This document shows positions 18,241-27,749 of a DNA stretch of 64,000 bases, one piece after another (within the stretch, counting starts at the first letter, position 1; each line of letters opens with the position of its first letter). The stretch is from Kushneria pakistanensis (GTDB taxonomy: Bacteria > Pseudomonadota > Gammaproteobacteria > Pseudomonadales > Halomonadaceae). Both the position numbers and the translations under genes were made by a program. Below the pieces are notes generated by a model that was not told the origin of the DNA, searched no databases, and saw nothing but the letters and a program-made list of their open reading frames with translations. The DNA lies in the NCBI RefSeq assembly GCF_014652795.1, contig NZ_BMZM01000001.1, positions 992,001 to 1,056,000 on the forward strand, given 5' to 3'.

Positions 18241-18264
18241 GATGGTTGCATGAAAGGGCAGCAT

Positions 18265-18293
18265 AAAAAAACGGCACCCGAAGGTGCCGTTTT
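18265..18293. terminator. Bidirectional terminator between small lipoprotein and porin-like gene
   Basis: An 8-bp stem ACGGCACC / GGTGCCGT with a CGAA loop is flanked by six A residues on the left and T residues on the right, so it can serve both converging genes. The A-tract makes it strongest for the minus-strand gene ending at 18318. Confidence 0.85.
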
Positions 18294-18317
18294 GTCAGGC
18301 TGATCGACAGGAGTCGA

Positions 18318-18896
18318 TTAGAACTGCACGCCGACGGATGCCATGGCAGCGTCAATGCGGTAGTCGCTATCCATGTCGTAGCGCGTGTATTCAGCACGTG
18401 CGAAGACCGGAATGGTTTCGAACTGGTACTTGAGGCCCAGGCCGTAGACCGGGTCAGTGCCATACTGGTTGCTGGCCGGACCCTGCTGAGCATTGGCCTT
18501 CCAGTAGGCAGCACCAACACGTGCATAACCGGAAACACCGTAGAACAGGGGCAGCTCACCGATGGCGCTCAGGCTGTAGGCCTTGGTCTGATAACGGCCG
18601 TTGCCCTGATCAGTGGCGTAATCAATGTCGCCGAGATCGGCATAATTGATTTCAGTGGAGAACCAGTCATTGAACTTGTAGCCAACGAAGGCGCTCTGGG
18701 CAGTGTCATTGTTGTCAGTGATGCGATCACCTGACAGATTGCCGCTGCTGAAGCTGTTGATCTCGGCATCATGCACCTGAGCACTACCCACACCAACACC
18801 AGAATAAATGCCGGAGTTGGTATCGGCCATGGCCATCGGTGCTGCTACCAGAGAAGAAGCGAACAGCGGTGCAGCAAACAGTGCGAATTTTTTCAT
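18318..18896 (-). CDS. OmpA/OmpX-like outer-membrane beta-barrel protein
   Basis: The 192-residue protein has a signal peptide (MKKFALFAAPLFASSLVAAPMAMA, cleavage predicted before DTNSGIYSG) and then alternating amphipathic strands (YSGVGVGSAQV, AFVGYKFNDWFSTEINYADLG, GYARVGAAYW, GLKYQF, VFARAEYTRY) ending in VGVQF, with the terminal Phe needed for BAM recognition. This fits an eight-stranded barrel of the OmpA N-terminal class without the peptidoglycan-binding domain. The ATG at 18896 has AAGGAG upstream; the longer frame adds 20 residues that destroy the signal. A long AT-rich leader and its own terminator suggest an abundant single-gene transcript. Function beyond membrane structure is unknown. 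Confidence 0.88.
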   Translation of the reverse strand: MKKFALFAAPLFASSLVAAPMAMADTNSGIYSGVGVGSAQVHDAEINSFSSGNLSGDRITDNNDTAQSAFVGYKFNDWFSTEINYADLGDIDYATDQGNGRYQTKAYSLSAIGELPLFYGVSGYARVGAAYWKANAQQGPASNQYGTDPVYGLGLKYQFETIPVFARAEYTRYDMDSDYRIDAAMASVGVQF

Positions 18897-19260
18897 GATT
18901 GATGATCTCCTTGCATGAAACCTGTATTGACTGGAGCGTACCTGCTCCATGATCAAATCGATTCGATGAGCTGTTATTACTCGAACAGTGTTTTCAAAAA
19001 CATTTTTAGCATGAGAATCGGTTCACGTAAAGATTAGAATGCATCAGCCTGTTCGGCGAGGCTGTTTGCAAAAAATCTCTATCCGATACGGGTCGAGAGT
19101 ATAGCAACAGTCTGAATTTCCGCGCTGTACTATCCCATGTTTTTGACATTCAACTCCGATGACACTGGGGAGGTGGCACCGGCACAAGTACAATCGGTGT
19201 TGTTCAGATTATATCTTCAATATGATCATGTGCGCTTTCATGTTCTCTACTGGTTTTGAT
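18897..19260. other. 364-base divergent intergenic region, porin-like gene / miaE
   Basis: No gene seen. It is AT-richer than its surroundings and holds the 5' leader of the porin-like gene, including a small inverted repeat GGAGC-N6-GCTCC near 18934-18949 and the promoter candidate listed separately. Toward miaE there is a perfect TTGACA at 19143 but no matching -10 at a normal distance. Confidence 0.6.
19003..19031 (-). promoter_or_regulatory. Candidate sigma70 promoter of the porin-like gene
   Basis: On the minus strand TTTACG is followed after 17 bases by TAAAAA, each matching the consensus hexamer at four positions. Transcription would start about 115 bases before the start codon, giving a long leader of the kind common for outer-membrane protein mRNAs. 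Confidence 0.4.
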
Positions 19261-19884
19261 ATGCCCCACGAATTGATGCCCTCCGAACTGCTTGATTTTT
19301 TGCCTTGCCGCACGCCCCAGTCCTGGGTCGATGCAGCACTGGGCAATGAACGCCTTTTGATGATTGATCACGCTCAGTGCGAAAAGAAGGCTGCCTCGAC
19401 GGCCATGAGTCTCATGTATCGTTACACGAGCCGTGCGGATCTTTTGACAAAAATGTCCCAGCTGGCGCGTGAAGAGCTTCTGCATTTTGAGCAGGTCGTG
19501 ACGCTGATGCGTGAGCGTGGGATTGCCTATGAGCATGTTTCAGCCTCGCGCTACGCGCAGGGCCTGCGCGAGCATGTCCGGGAGCAGGAGCCTGGAAGAC
19601 TGATTGATGTATTGATTGTGGGCGCTTATATCGAGGCGCGCTCATGCGAGCGCTTTGCCTGCCTGATTCCTCACCTTGATGAGACGCTGGCAAAATTTTA
19701 TCGAAGCCTGGTGAAATCCGAAGGCCGGCATTTCGAAGACTATCTGGAGCTGGCAGCGCAGTATGCTGATGAGCCCATTGATGGGCGGGTGGCCTTTTTT
19801 GGCGACGTGGAGAAGGAACTGATTGAGTCGCCGGATAGTGAATTCCGCTTTCACAGTGGTGTGCCTGTGCCGACGGCGGCCTGA
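19261..19884 (+). CDS. miaE: tRNA 2-methylthio-N6-isopentenyladenosine hydroxylase MiaE
   Basis: Diiron monooxygenase that hydroxylates ms2i6A37 in tRNA to ms2io6A. The ferritin-like four-helix protein shows the expected carboxylate/His ligands: Glu in HAQCEKKAAS, the EELLHFEQV motif, Glu in EARSCERF and the EGRHFEDY motif. I place the start at the ATG at 19261 (MPHELMPSELLDFLPCRTP, 207 residues), which is where family similarity begins; in-frame ATGs at 19222 and 19228 are possible because none has a good ribosome site. miaA and miaB, needed to make its substrate, are not in the window. It converges on lpxH. Confidence 0.88.
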   Translation: MPHELMPSELLDFLPCRTPQSWVDAALGNERLLMIDHAQCEKKAASTAMSLMYRYTSRADLLTKMSQLAREELLHFEQVVTLMRERGIAYEHVSASRYAQGLREHVREQEPGRLIDVLIVGAYIEARSCERFACLIPHLDETLAKFYRSLVKSEGRHFEDYLELAAQYADEPIDGRVAFFGDVEKELIESPDSEFRFHSGVPVPTAA

Positions 19885-19885
19885 C

Positions 19886-19939
19886 ACGCCGTAATATAGA
19901 CGGCGTTGATAACTGGACGCCCCGAGTCGGGGCGTCCGG
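19886..19939. terminator. Two tandem hairpins between convergent miaE and lpxH
   Basis: The first stem is ACGCCGT/ACGGCGT with a 7-base AT-rich loop (19886-19906); the second is GGACGCCCCG/CGGGGCGTCC with an AGT loop (19915-19937). Neither has a long T-tract, so termination by structure or with Rho is inferred from their place between converging genes. Confidence 0.55.
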
Positions 19940-19943
19940 TTCA

Positions 19944-20699
19944 TCAGTGGTGGGAAAGCTCCGACAGACTGAAACGCTCCAGTGTCAGGGTCATGCCATC
20001 CAGGCGTACTTCCCAGCCTTCATCCCGGGCATGGTGCCAGTCACCCAACACATAGCGTTTGGCCACTTCATCGCCATGCAGGCGAAAATCGTGTACATCA
20101 GGACGATGTGTATGCCCGTGAATCAGCGTACGGACATGACACTGTTCCATGATATTTTCCACCGCCTCCTGGCTGACATCCATAATGTCATCAGTCTTGC
20201 TGCTGTTGGCACTGCCTGAGCCTTCACGCATGCGATCTGCCAATTGACGGCGTTGCTCTATCGGCAGTGCCAGCGTTTGCTGCTGCCACTTCGGGTCACG
20301 CGTCATGGCGCGAAACTGCATGTACTCACCGTCCTGAGTGCAGAGGCTATCGCCATGCATCAAAAGAACGGGTACATCCTCGTCAATGCTGATAATGGCA
20401 GGATCATCGATCAGCACCGCCCCGGTAAGCTCGGCAAAGCGCTCACCCAGTAGAAAGTCACGGTTGCCGTGCATGACATAAAGGTGCCTGCCACTGTCAC
20501 TGAAATGGCGTAGAGCATCGATAATCTGCTGCTCAAAATTACCGATGGCATCATCGCCGATCCAGCTTTCAAATAGATCGCCCATGATGTAGAGCGCGTG
20601 GGCATTCCGGGCGCGATATTCCAGGTAGTCCAAAAATGCCTGCGTCAGCTCAGGGGTATCCTGCTGCAAGTGCAGATCGGCAATAAACAGTGTCGTCAT
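19944..20699 (-). CDS. lpxH: UDP-2,3-diacylglucosamine diphosphatase LpxH
   Basis: Removes UMP from UDP-2,3-diacylglucosamine to give lipid X in lipid A synthesis, acting at the cytoplasmic face of the inner membrane. The 251-residue protein has all calcineurin-like phosphoesterase metal motifs: FIADLHL, MGDLFESWIGDD, HGNRDFLLG, MHGDSLCTQD and IHGHTHRPDVH. The ATG at 20699 follows AGGAGAGG; the longer frame adds ten unconserved residues. ppiB lies just upstream on the same strand (57 bases), the order also found in E. coli, where ppiB and lpxH are adjacent. Confidence 0.96.
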   Translation of the reverse strand: MTTLFIADLHLQQDTPELTQAFLDYLEYRARNAHALYIMGDLFESWIGDDAIGNFEQQIIDALRHFSDSGRHLYVMHGNRDFLLGERFAELTGAVLIDDPAIISIDEDVPVLLMHGDSLCTQDGEYMQFRAMTRDPKWQQQTLALPIEQRRQLADRMREGSGSANSSKTDDIMDVSQEAVENIMEQCHVRTLIHGHTHRPDVHDFRLHGDEVAKRYVLGDWHHARDEGWEVRLDGMTLTLERFSLSELSHH

Positions 20700-20759
20700 G
20701 ACCTCTCCTGCTTGAAGGGCGCAAGGCATTGCTGCGCCTGAAACATTGTTGTTTGACGA

Positions 20760-21257
20760 TCAGGCATCAGCCAGACGGGCAGACTGGATCACAACATCTT
20801 CTGCAGGTACGTCTGCATGCCCATGACGACGTGTGGTGGCTACGCCCTTGATGCTGTCAACGACATCCATGCCTTCAACAACCCGACCAAACACGCAATA
20901 GCCCCAGCCCTGGGGGGTCGGGGATGTGTGATTCAGGAAATCGTTGTCGGCCACGTTAATGAAAAACTGTGCCGTCGCGGAGTGCGGGTCGCCCGTGCGG
21001 GCCATGGCAAGGTTGCCGCGGGCGTTCTTGAGGCCATTATTGGCTTCATTATTAATGGGCTCGTGAACCGGCTTTTGATTGAACTGGGTATCAAATCCAC
21101 CGCCCTGCACCATGAAGCCGTCAATGACACGATGGAACAGTGTGTTGTCGTAGTGGCCTTCCCTGACATAACGCTCAAAGTTGGCAGCTGTCTGAGGAGC
21201 CTCGTCGTGGAAAAGCTCGATTTTGATATCACCGGCGCTGGTGGAAAAAATGATCAT
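20760..21257 (-). CDS. ppiB: Cytoplasmic peptidyl-prolyl cis-trans isomerase B (cyclophilin)
   Basis: Cyclophilin-type proline isomerase assisting protein folding. The 165-residue protein has no signal peptide and contains the catalytic [15 protein letters not shown] segment, [28 protein letters not shown] and [16 protein letters not shown]. It matches E. coli PpiB (164 residues) in length. The ATG at 21257 has AGGAA upstream; an in-frame start at 21281 would add eight residues. It precedes lpxH and diverges from glnS. Confidence 0.95.
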   Translation of the reverse strand: MIIFSTSAGDIKIELFHDEAPQTAANFERYVREGHYDNTLFHRVIDGFMVQGGGFDTQFNQKPVHEPINNEANNGLKNARGNLAMARTGDPHSATAQFFINVADNDFLNHTSPTPQGWGYCVFGRVVEGMDVVDSIKGVATTRRHGHADVPAEDVVIQSARLADA

Positions 21258-21386
21258 GAAAAAATTCCTGAAAGACAACAAAAGAACAGCTTCAAGGAAG
21301 CTATGCGATGGTGGTGCACACCGAGCTTTGGGTCACTCGTGAAGTCGGTACTGATACCTGCATGGCATGGTCCCGGGCGCTCACGC

Positions 21387-21392
21387 TATAAT
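21387..21392 (+). promoter_or_regulatory. Candidate -10 element of glnS
   Basis: A perfect TATAAT stands 71 bases before the glnS start in the ppiB-glnS divergent gap. The hexamer 17 bases upstream (GGCATG) is a poor -35, so activity would rest on the -10 or on an activator. Confidence 0.4.
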
Positions 21393-21462
21393 AGCGGCTT
21401 TATCCGGGCAGGCGAAACCGCGCCTGCCGGTATCCGACGTTAACAAGGCCCGATCACGCCCC

Positions 21463-23142
21463 ATGAGCTCAGAAAGCACCAGCGCACCGAATTTCATTCG
21501 TACACAGATTCGTGAAGAGATCGAGCAGGGGCGCGTTGATACCATCGTGACGCGCTTTCCGCCCGAACCCAACGGCTTTTTGCACATCGGTCATGCCAAA
21601 TCGATATGTCTCAATTTTGGCTTGGCCGAGCAGCTCGGAGGGCAGTGCCATCTGCGCTTTGACGATACGAACCCTGCAAAGGAAGAGCAGGTCTATATCG
21701 ATGCCATACGCGAGGATATCGAGTGGCTCGGTTTTGAATGGAGCGGTGAGGTTCGATATGCCTCCAGCTATTTCGACCAGCTCTACGACTGGGCCTGCCA
21801 GTTGATTCGTAACGGTCTGGCCTATGTGGATGATCTCAATGCCGAGCAGATGCGCGAGTATCGTGGCACATTGACCGAGCCCGGCCGCCCCAGCCCATGG
21901 CGTGAGCGCAGCGTTGAAGAGAATCTGGCGCTTTTCGAAGCCATGAAAAATGGTGAGTTCGGAGAGGGCGAGAAGGTATTGCGGGCAAAAATTGATATGG
22001 CTTCACCCAATATCAATCTGCGTGATCCGACCCTGTATCGCATCCGCCATGCCGCGCATCATCAAAGCGGTGACAAGTGGAAGATCTATCCCTCCTATGA
22101 CTTCACGCATGGTCAGTCCGATGCCATCGAGGGCATTACGCATTCTATCTGTACGCTCGAGTTTGAAGATCATCGACCGCTGTATAACTGGTTTCTGGAC
22201 AATCTTCCCGTACCAGCGCGTCCGAAGCAGATCGAGTTTGCACGACTCAATCTGAATTATACCGTTACCTCCAAGCGCAAACTGAAATTGCTGGTGGATC
22301 AGGGTGTCGTGGATGGCTGGGATGATCCGCGGATGCCAACCATCTCGGGGATGCGTCGTCGCGGCTATACGCCGGCATCCATCCGCAAGTTCTGTGACAT
22401 GGTGGGCGTATCGCGTGCCGCAGGCGTTGTGGACATTCAGATGCTTTATCACGCCATTCGTTCGGATCTTGAAGACAATGCGCCGCGCGCGATGTGTGTC
22501 ATGAAGCCACTCAAGGTTATCCTGACCAATCTTCCCGAGGATCATGAAGAGATCTTTGAGGTGCCGGGTCACCCTGCACGCGAAGACATGGCCATGCGTC
22601 AATTGCCGCTCAATCGTGAAATCTGGATCGACCAGGAAGATTTCATGGAAGTGCCACCCAAGAAGTTCTTCCGTCTGGCCCCCGGCAAGGAAGTACGTCT
22701 TCGCAATGCCTACGTGATTCGCTGCGATGAAGTGATCAAAAATGAGCAGGGTGAGATAGAAGCCCTTCATTGCAGTGTTGATCTGGAGACGCTGGGACAG
22801 AATCCGGAGGGGCGCAAGGTGAAGGGCGTCATTCACTGGGTCAGTGCCCGTCATGGTGTCGATGTTGAAGTACGCAACTACGACAACCTGTTTCAGGTTG
22901 AGGCGCCGGACCGGGACAAGGATGGTGATTTCCTCGATCACCTCAATGCGCAGTCACTTGAAGTCGTACACGCCATTGGCGAGCCTTCCTTGCGTCAGGC
23001 TGGCGCCGAGCAGCGTTTTCAGTTCGAGCGTGTTGGCTATTTTTGTGCCGATCGTCATGATCATGGTGCTGATCATCTGGTCTTCAATCGTACGGTCAGC
23101 CTCAAGGATGGCTGGGCAAAGGCGCAGAGCAAGGCAAACTGA
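21463..23142 (+). CDS. glnS: Glutaminyl-tRNA synthetase
   Basis: Class I synthetase charging tRNA-Gln. The 559-residue product has the [15 protein letters not shown] signature (HIGH), the KMSKS equivalent [20 protein letters not shown] and the C-terminal beta-barrel anticodon-binding domains, matching the 554 residues of the E. coli enzyme. The ATG at 21463 ([11 protein letters not shown]) is preceded only by a distant AAGG, so the site is weak. cysS follows 14 bases downstream on the same strand; the two synthetases probably share a transcript. Confidence 0.97.
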   Translation: MSSESTSAPNFIRTQIREEIEQGRVDTIVTRFPPEPNGFLHIGHAKSICLNFGLAEQLGGQCHLRFDDTNPAKEEQVYIDAIREDIEWLGFEWSGEVRYASSYFDQLYDWACQLIRNGLAYVDDLNAEQMREYRGTLTEPGRPSPWRERSVEENLALFEAMKNGEFGEGEKVLRAKIDMASPNINLRDPTLYRIRHAAHHQSGDKWKIYPSYDFTHGQSDAIEGITHSICTLEFEDHRPLYNWFLDNLPVPARPKQIEFARLNLNYTVTSKRKLKLLVDQGVVDGWDDPRMPTISGMRRRGYTPASIRKFCDMVGVSRAAGVVDIQMLYHAIRSDLEDNAPRAMCVMKPLKVILTNLPEDHEEIFEVPGHPAREDMAMRQLPLNREIWIDQEDFMEVPPKKFFRLAPGKEVRLRNAYVIRCDEVIKNEQGEIEALHCSVDLETLGQNPEGRKVKGVIHWVSARHGVDVEVRNYDNLFQVEAPDRDKDGDFLDHLNAQSLEVVHAIGEPSLRQAGAEQRFQFERVGYFCADRHDHGADHLVFNRTVSLKDGWAKAQSKAN

Positions 23143-23156
23143 AGGGGAGTCGCAGC

Positions 23157-24533
23157 GTGCAGATTTACAATACCCTGACGCGTCAGAAGGAAGCCTTTGC
23201 GCCCATTGATGCCAATAACGTGCGGATGTATGTCTGCGGCATGACCGTATATGACTATTGTCATCTGGGACATGCCAGGATGCTGGTAGCGTTTGATGTC
23301 ATTACCCGGTGGCTGCGTGCCAGTGGTTATGGCCTGACCTATGTTCGCAATATTACCGATGTCGATGACAAGATTCTGGTGCGGGCGCGGGACAATAATG
23401 AATCAATAGATGCCCTGACAGGCCGCATGATCGAGACCATGCACGAAGACGAACGCCGACTTGGTGTGTTGCCACCGGATCAGGAGCCACGTGCCACAGC
23501 GCATATTGACGACATCATTGTCATGATCAAAACACTGATCGAGCGTGGCTACGCCTATCATGCCGACAATGGGGATGTGTTTTATCGCGTGCGTCGGTTT
23601 GAGCGCTATGGTGCGCTCAATAACCGCAACCCCGATGATATGCGCTCCGGCGCACGGGTCGATATCGATCAGGCCAAGGAAGACCCGCTGGACTTCGTGC
23701 TCTGGAAAAGTGCCCGTCCCGATGAGGCAAGCTGGTCTTCTCCCTGGGGAGAAGGGCGGCCGGGTTGGCATATCGAATGTTCAGCAATGTCGACATGCTG
23801 TCTGGGCAACACCTTTGATATTCATGGTGGCGGGCCTGATCTGGCCTTTCCTCATCATGAAAACGAGATTGCACAGAGCGAGGCAGCGACCGGGCAAAAA
23901 TATGTCAATACCTGGATGCATGCTGGTGCCTTGCGTGTCGATAACGAGAAGATGTCCAAGTCTTTGGGCAACTTCTTCACGGTTCGTGATGTATTGAAGG
24001 AACACGATCCCGAGGTCGTGCGTTATCTGCTGGTGGCCAGTCATTATCGCAGTGCTATCAACTATGCGCCTGACACACTCAAGGATGCCAGACGTTCGCT
24101 GGAGCGCTTCTATAACGCGCTTGCTGAGGTCAATGTCATCAAGGGCGACGTTAGCGACGATTTTGCTGCGCGTTTTACTCAGGCCATGAATGATGACTTC
24201 AATACGCCCGAGGCGCTGGCGGTCATGTTCGAGCTGGTGCGCGAGATAAATCGTCATCGCGATGATGCGGCACGTGCCGGAGCACTGGCGCATGAGCTCG
24301 TAAGACTGGGCAATATGCTGGGGCTTCTTGAGCGTTCGCCGGACGATTTTCTTCAGGGATCGCAATCCAGCATCGATGATGAGGAAATTGCACGCCAGAT
24401 CGAGGCGAGAAATGCTGCGCGCCGGGCGCGCGACTTTGCTGAAGCTGATCGCATCCGTGATGCACTGGCGGCGCAGGGCGTGATTCTCAAGGACAGTCGT
24501 GAAGGAACGACCTGGGTAAGCGAAAGCCAGTAG
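23157..24533 (+). CDS. cysS: Cysteinyl-tRNA synthetase
   Basis: Zinc-dependent class I synthetase charging tRNA-Cys. The 458-residue product starts at GTG 23157 behind GAAGGGGAG and reads [14 protein letters not shown], with the Zn-binding YVCGMTVYD cysteine, the HIGH variant HLGHAR, the ECSAMS and [11 protein letters not shown] segments supplying the remaining zinc ligands, and KMSKSLGN. It lies 14 bases behind glnS and ends at a shared terminator with convergent folD. Confidence 0.97.
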   Translation: MQIYNTLTRQKEAFAPIDANNVRMYVCGMTVYDYCHLGHARMLVAFDVITRWLRASGYGLTYVRNITDVDDKILVRARDNNESIDALTGRMIETMHEDERRLGVLPPDQEPRATAHIDDIIVMIKTLIERGYAYHADNGDVFYRVRRFERYGALNNRNPDDMRSGARVDIDQAKEDPLDFVLWKSARPDEASWSSPWGEGRPGWHIECSAMSTCCLGNTFDIHGGGPDLAFPHHENEIAQSEAATGQKYVNTWMHAGALRVDNEKMSKSLGNFFTVRDVLKEHDPEVVRYLLVASHYRSAINYAPDTLKDARRSLERFYNALAEVNVIKGDVSDDFAARFTQAMNDDFNTPEALAVMFELVREINRHRDDAARAGALAHELVRLGNMLGLLERSPDDFLQGSQSSIDDEEIARQIEARNAARRARDFAEADRIRDALAAQGVILKDSREGTTWVSESQ

Positions 24534-24576
24534 CCATTTGTGCAGCATCCCGGGTAAAAGTGCTCCAGGCATAAGT

Positions 24577-24603
24577 AAAGGCCCCGTCATTGACGGGGCC
24601 TTT
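24577..24603. terminator. Bidirectional terminator between cysS and folD
   Basis: A perfect 12-bp stem AAAGGCCCCGTC / GACGGGGCCTTT with a three-base loop, flanked by A and T, stands between the two converging genes. Confidence 0.85.
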
Positions 24604-24636
24604 ATGTATCCGACATTGTCGATCCAAAACGTTTTT

Positions 24637-25494
24637 TTAGCTGTTGTCGTGCAGCTCGGCCGCCGTCAGCGTGTTCTCAAGCAGTGAGGCCACGGTCATC
24701 GGGCCCACACCGCCCGGGACCGGCGTAATATGGGAAGCACGATCCCTGGCACCCTCAAACTCCAGATCGCCGATCAGTTTGCCTTCGGCAGTACGGTTGA
24801 TGCCGACATCGATCACGATGGCACCGGGACGGATCCATTCGCTTTTGACCAGTCCCGGATTTCCCACGGCCACGATCAGCAGCTCTGCGCTTTCAACGTG
24901 TTTTTGCAGATCACGCGTAAAGCGATGACATACTGTAATAGTGCAGCCTGCCAGCAGCAGTTCAAGTGCCATCGGACGGCCAACAATGTTGGACGCACCA
25001 ACAATGGTGGCCGTCAGGCCGCGGACATCGAGCTGATGCTCATTAAGCAGGGTCATGACACCCATGGGGGTGCATGGGCGCAGGGTAGGCATGCGCTGCG
25101 CCAGGCGGCCAAGGTTGTAGGGATGAAAACCATCAATATCCTTGTGCGGATGAATGCGCTCAAGCAGGGGGCGTGCATCCAGATGGCCGGGCAGGGGCAG
25201 CTGCAGCAGAATGCCATCAACACTGGTATCGGCGTTCAATTGATCAATCAATGCCTCCAGGGCCTGCTGTGAGGTATCTGCCGAAAGCTGATGCTGAAAC
25301 GAAAGGATGCCGGCCTGCTCGCAGGCACGATGCTTGTTGCGTACATATACTTCTGATGCAGCATCATCGCCTACCAGTACCACGGCCAGCCCCGGCGCTC
25401 TCTTGCCTTCTCGACGGCGCTCGGCTACCTGTTGGGTAACCCGTTCACGCACCTTTTGTGCCGTGGCCTTGCCGTCAATCAACTGTGCACTCAT
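24637..25494 (-). CDS. folD: Bifunctional methylene-THF dehydrogenase / methenyl-THF cyclohydrolase
   Basis: Interconverts 5,10-methylene- and 10-formyl-tetrahydrofolate with NADP. The 285-residue protein has the catalytic Lys/Tyr region [28 protein letters not shown], the cofactor-binding [15 protein letters not shown] and the C-terminal [19 protein letters not shown]. The ATG at 25494 gives [17 protein letters not shown], the conserved beginning; the open frame extends 41 codons further into non-conserved sequence. It is transcribed away from the tRNA operon. Confidence 0.97.
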   Translation of the reverse strand: MSAQLIDGKATAQKVRERVTQQVAERRREGKRAPGLAVVLVGDDAASEVYVRNKHRACEQAGILSFQHQLSADTSQQALEALIDQLNADTSVDGILLQLPLPGHLDARPLLERIHPHKDIDGFHPYNLGRLAQRMPTLRPCTPMGVMTLLNEHQLDVRGLTATIVGASNIVGRPMALELLLAGCTITVCHRFTRDLQKHVESAELLIVAVGNPGLVKSEWIRPGAIVIDVGINRTAEGKLIGDLEFEGARDRASHITPVPGGVGPMTVASLLENTLTAAELHDNS

Positions 25495-25632
25495 CTGTAT
25501 TCTGTCCCGGTGACGATTCAAGCGAGCTTCGCTCATTAAGTGGCGCAATTGTCGCATCCCGATGGATGCAGTCAATGAATGTTCCTTCATGAGCTGACGA
25601 AAGGCCTGAAACGGCAATATGACAAGTTATGC

Positions 25633-25660
25633 TTGACCCGAATCGGTTATCAGGTAAAAT
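25633..25660 (+). promoter_or_regulatory. Promoter of the Pro-Arg-His tRNA operon
   Basis: TTGACC and TAAAAT are spaced by 16 bases and followed by a GC-rich discriminator (GCGCCTCGC), the signature of stable-RNA promoters that are negatively controlled by ppGpp. The predicted start lies about 37 bases before the first tRNA. Confidence 0.75.
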
Positions 25661-25703
25661 GCGCCTCGCATTGGCAGCGGCCTCGGCAGAGGTGCTGGCG
25701 TTT

Positions 25704-25780
25704 CGGGGTATAGCGCAGTCTGGTAGCGCGCCTGCTTTGGGAGCAGGATGTCGGGGGTTCAAATCCCTCTACCCCGACCA
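25704..25780 (+). tRNA. tRNA-Pro (anticodon TGG)
   Basis: A 77-base cloverleaf with 7-bp acceptor stem CGGGGTA/TACCCCG, anticodon loop TTTGGGA giving UGG, T-arm GGGGGTTCAAATCCCTC and encoded CCA. Confidence 0.97.
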
Positions 25781-25846
25781 ACTTCTTGATATTGATAAAT
25801 ATTTTCAAATCATGGGGTTGACAGCAAGAGCCACGGTCAATAGAAT

Positions 25847-25923
25847 GCGCCCATAGCTCAACCGGATAGAGCAACGGCCTTCTAAGCCGTAGGTTGCAGG
25901 TTCGAGTCCTGCTGGGCGTGCCA
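25847..25923 (+). tRNA. tRNA-Arg (anticodon TCT)
   Basis: A 77-base cloverleaf with acceptor GCGCCCA/TGGGCGT, anticodon stem ACGGC/GCCGT closing loop CTTCTAA (UCU), T-arm GCAGGTTCGAGTCCTGC and encoded CCA. It reads AGA codons. Confidence 0.97.
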
Positions 25924-25959
25924 ATCGATATTGGTTTGTATGACCGGCAAAAGAGTAAT

Positions 25960-26035
25960 GGTGGGTGTAGCTCAGTGGTAGAGCCCCGGATTGTGGCTCC
26001 GGTGGTCGTGGGTTCGATCCCCATCATCCACCCCA
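25960..26035 (+). tRNA. tRNA-His (anticodon GTG)
   Basis: A 76-base gene including the extra G at position -1 facing discriminator C73, both identity elements of histidine tRNA. Acceptor GTGGGTG/CATCCAC, anticodon loop TTGTGGC, encoded CCA. Confidence 0.97.
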
Positions 26036-26072
26036 TTATTTTTAAGCGCTGACCTTGTCAGTGCTTGCATCA

Positions 26073-26103
26073 AAAGGGCGACCCTGATGGGTCGCCCTTT
26101 TTT
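26073..26103 (+). terminator. Terminator of the tRNA operon
   Basis: A 12-bp stem AAAGGGCGACCC / GGGTCGCCCTTT with a TGAT loop and six T residues. The remaining 200 bases to tig hold no gene that I can see; no leucine tRNA follows. Confidence 0.9.
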
Positions 26104-26312
26104 GCTGTATGCGTCACTTTTCGGTGAGCCTTTCAGGATTGGAAGGTTTATCCACATCTCAAATGCAAAGAAATTCCAAATTTCCCCTTGAAATTGTATT
26201 AATCGGTGCCAATTAAGGCTTCGAGCTTGCCAGTATCTGATGGGGTTCTTAAAATCTGCGCCCTTGAGTTTTTTATTTCGAACACGCCACCTGAGTGGGT
26301 AGAGGATCATTC

Positions 26313-27659
26313 ATGCAAGTTTCAGTCGAAACGACTTCACCGATCGAGCGTCGCGTAACCGTCCAGGTCCCGGCTCAAGAAGTGGACAAAAATGTCGATG
26401 AGCGACTCAAGGATACCGCTCGTCGTGTGCGCTTGGATGGTTTCCGTTCAGGACACGTGCCCATGAGCGTTGTGCGTCAGCGCTTTGGTCGCGATGTACG
26501 CAACGAAGTTGTCGATGAAGTGATGCGCCAGCATTATGTCCGCGCCATTACCGAAAATGAGCTGAATCCGGCGGGTTACCCGGAGCTGGAAGCTACGGTC
26601 AATGAAGCCGGCAAGGACCTTGAGTTTGTCGCTACGCTGGAAGTTTATCCTTCCATTGAGCTGAGCCTCCCTGAAGGCGAGCAGATCGAGCGTCCGCAGG
26701 CCGAAATTACGGATGCTGATGTCGATGAAATGATCGACACCCTGCGCAAGCAGAATGCTCAATGGAGTGACGCTGAGCGTGCAGCAGCCGACGGTGATCA
26801 GATTACGATCGACTTCGAAGGCTTCCTGGGTGATGAAGCATTTGAAGGTGGAAGTGCCGAAGGTCATCAGCTGGTGCTGGGCTCCAACAGCTTCATCCCC
26901 GGTTTTGAAGATCAGTTGATCGGTGTTCAGGCGGGTGAAGAACGCGAGGTCACGGTAACTTTCCCTGAAGATTATCAGGCCGAGCATCTGGCAGGTCAGG
27001 AAGCCCGCTTTAAAACCACGACGCACAAGGTGCAGTCGCAGGAGCTTCCTGAAGTCGACAGTGAATTCATGTCGAAATTTGGTGTGGAAGATGGCAACAA
27101 TGACAGCTTCCGCGCTGAAGTGCGTAATAACATGCAGCGTGAACTGGACAATGCCATCGATAACCGCGTACGCCAGCAGTTGATTGATGCGTTGAAGGCG
27201 CGCAATGAAGTATCGGTTCCCAGCGCCCTGATTACTCAGGAAGTGCAGGGGCTCAAGCGTCAGGCCGCGCAGCAGTTCGGTCTGGGCGAAGACTTTGATG
27301 TTTCCCAGCTGCCTGATGAGCTGTTTGCCGAGCAGGCTCGTGGCCGTGTTGAAGTTGGGCTGCTACTGGCAGAGGTTGTCAGTCACTTCGAGCTTGATGC
27401 AGATGACGACGAAATCCGTGCCTTTATCGAAGAGCAGGCCGGTCAGTTTGAACAGCCCGAACAGGTTGTCGAGCAGTACATGGGCAACGAGCAGATGAAA
27501 AATCAGGTGAAATCTGCTGTGCTGGAACGCAAGGCCATCGATCATCTGATGGAGAAGGCCAGCGTTGTCGAAACGCCCATGAGTTATCAGGAAGCACTTC
27601 AGGCTGCTCAGCAGCAGGGTGCTGACGAAGCGGAAGAAACCGAAGAGCAGGCCGGCTAA
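26313..27659 (+). CDS. tig: Trigger factor
   Basis: Ribosome-associated chaperone and prolyl isomerase. The 448-residue protein has the ribosome-docking loop GFRSGHVPMSVVRQRFG near residue 45 (GFRxGxxP signature), an FKBP-type domain about 150-245 (ADGDQITIDFEGFLGDEAFEGG, PGFEDQLIGVQAGEER) and a long helical, acidic C-terminal domain. The ATG at 26313 follows AGAGGATC; an upstream in-frame start adds six residues. A short hairpin separates it from clpP, the usual next gene. Confidence 0.97.
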   Translation: MQVSVETTSPIERRVTVQVPAQEVDKNVDERLKDTARRVRLDGFRSGHVPMSVVRQRFGRDVRNEVVDEVMRQHYVRAITENELNPAGYPELEATVNEAGKDLEFVATLEVYPSIELSLPEGEQIERPQAEITDADVDEMIDTLRKQNAQWSDAERAAADGDQITIDFEGFLGDEAFEGGSAEGHQLVLGSNSFIPGFEDQLIGVQAGEEREVTVTFPEDYQAEHLAGQEARFKTTTHKVQSQELPEVDSEFMSKFGVEDGNNDSFRAEVRNNMQRELDNAIDNRVRQQLIDALKARNEVSVPSALITQEVQGLKRQAAQQFGLGEDFDVSQLPDELFAEQARGRVEVGLLLAEVVSHFELDADDDEIRAFIEEQAGQFEQPEQVVEQYMGNEQMKNQVKSAVLERKAIDHLMEKASVVETPMSYQEALQAAQQQGADEAEETEEQAG

Positions 27660-27693
27660 TATCTGGCATACAGTCATCGCCAGGCTGGCAGTC

Positions 27694-27717
27694 AGGACCC
27701 GGCGAAAGCCGGGTCCT
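27694..27717 (+). terminator. GNRA-capped hairpin between tig and clpP
   Basis: Perfect 10-bp stem AGGACCCGGC / GCCGGGTCCT capped by GAAA but without a following T-run. More likely an mRNA-stabilising or processing hairpin, or a weak attenuator within the tig-clpP transcript, than a full terminator. Confidence 0.45.
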
Positions 27718-27749
27718 ATCATTGGCCCACATCACTGGAAGGTTGCTAC

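Noticed and set aside
19143-19172. Sigma70 promoter for miaE
   Set aside because: TTGACA is perfect but the sequence 17 bases downstream is TGGGGA, so no -10 supports it.
22003-22941. 312-codon minus-strand frame opposite glnS
   Set aside because: Antisense shadow of a universally conserved gene, no start signal.
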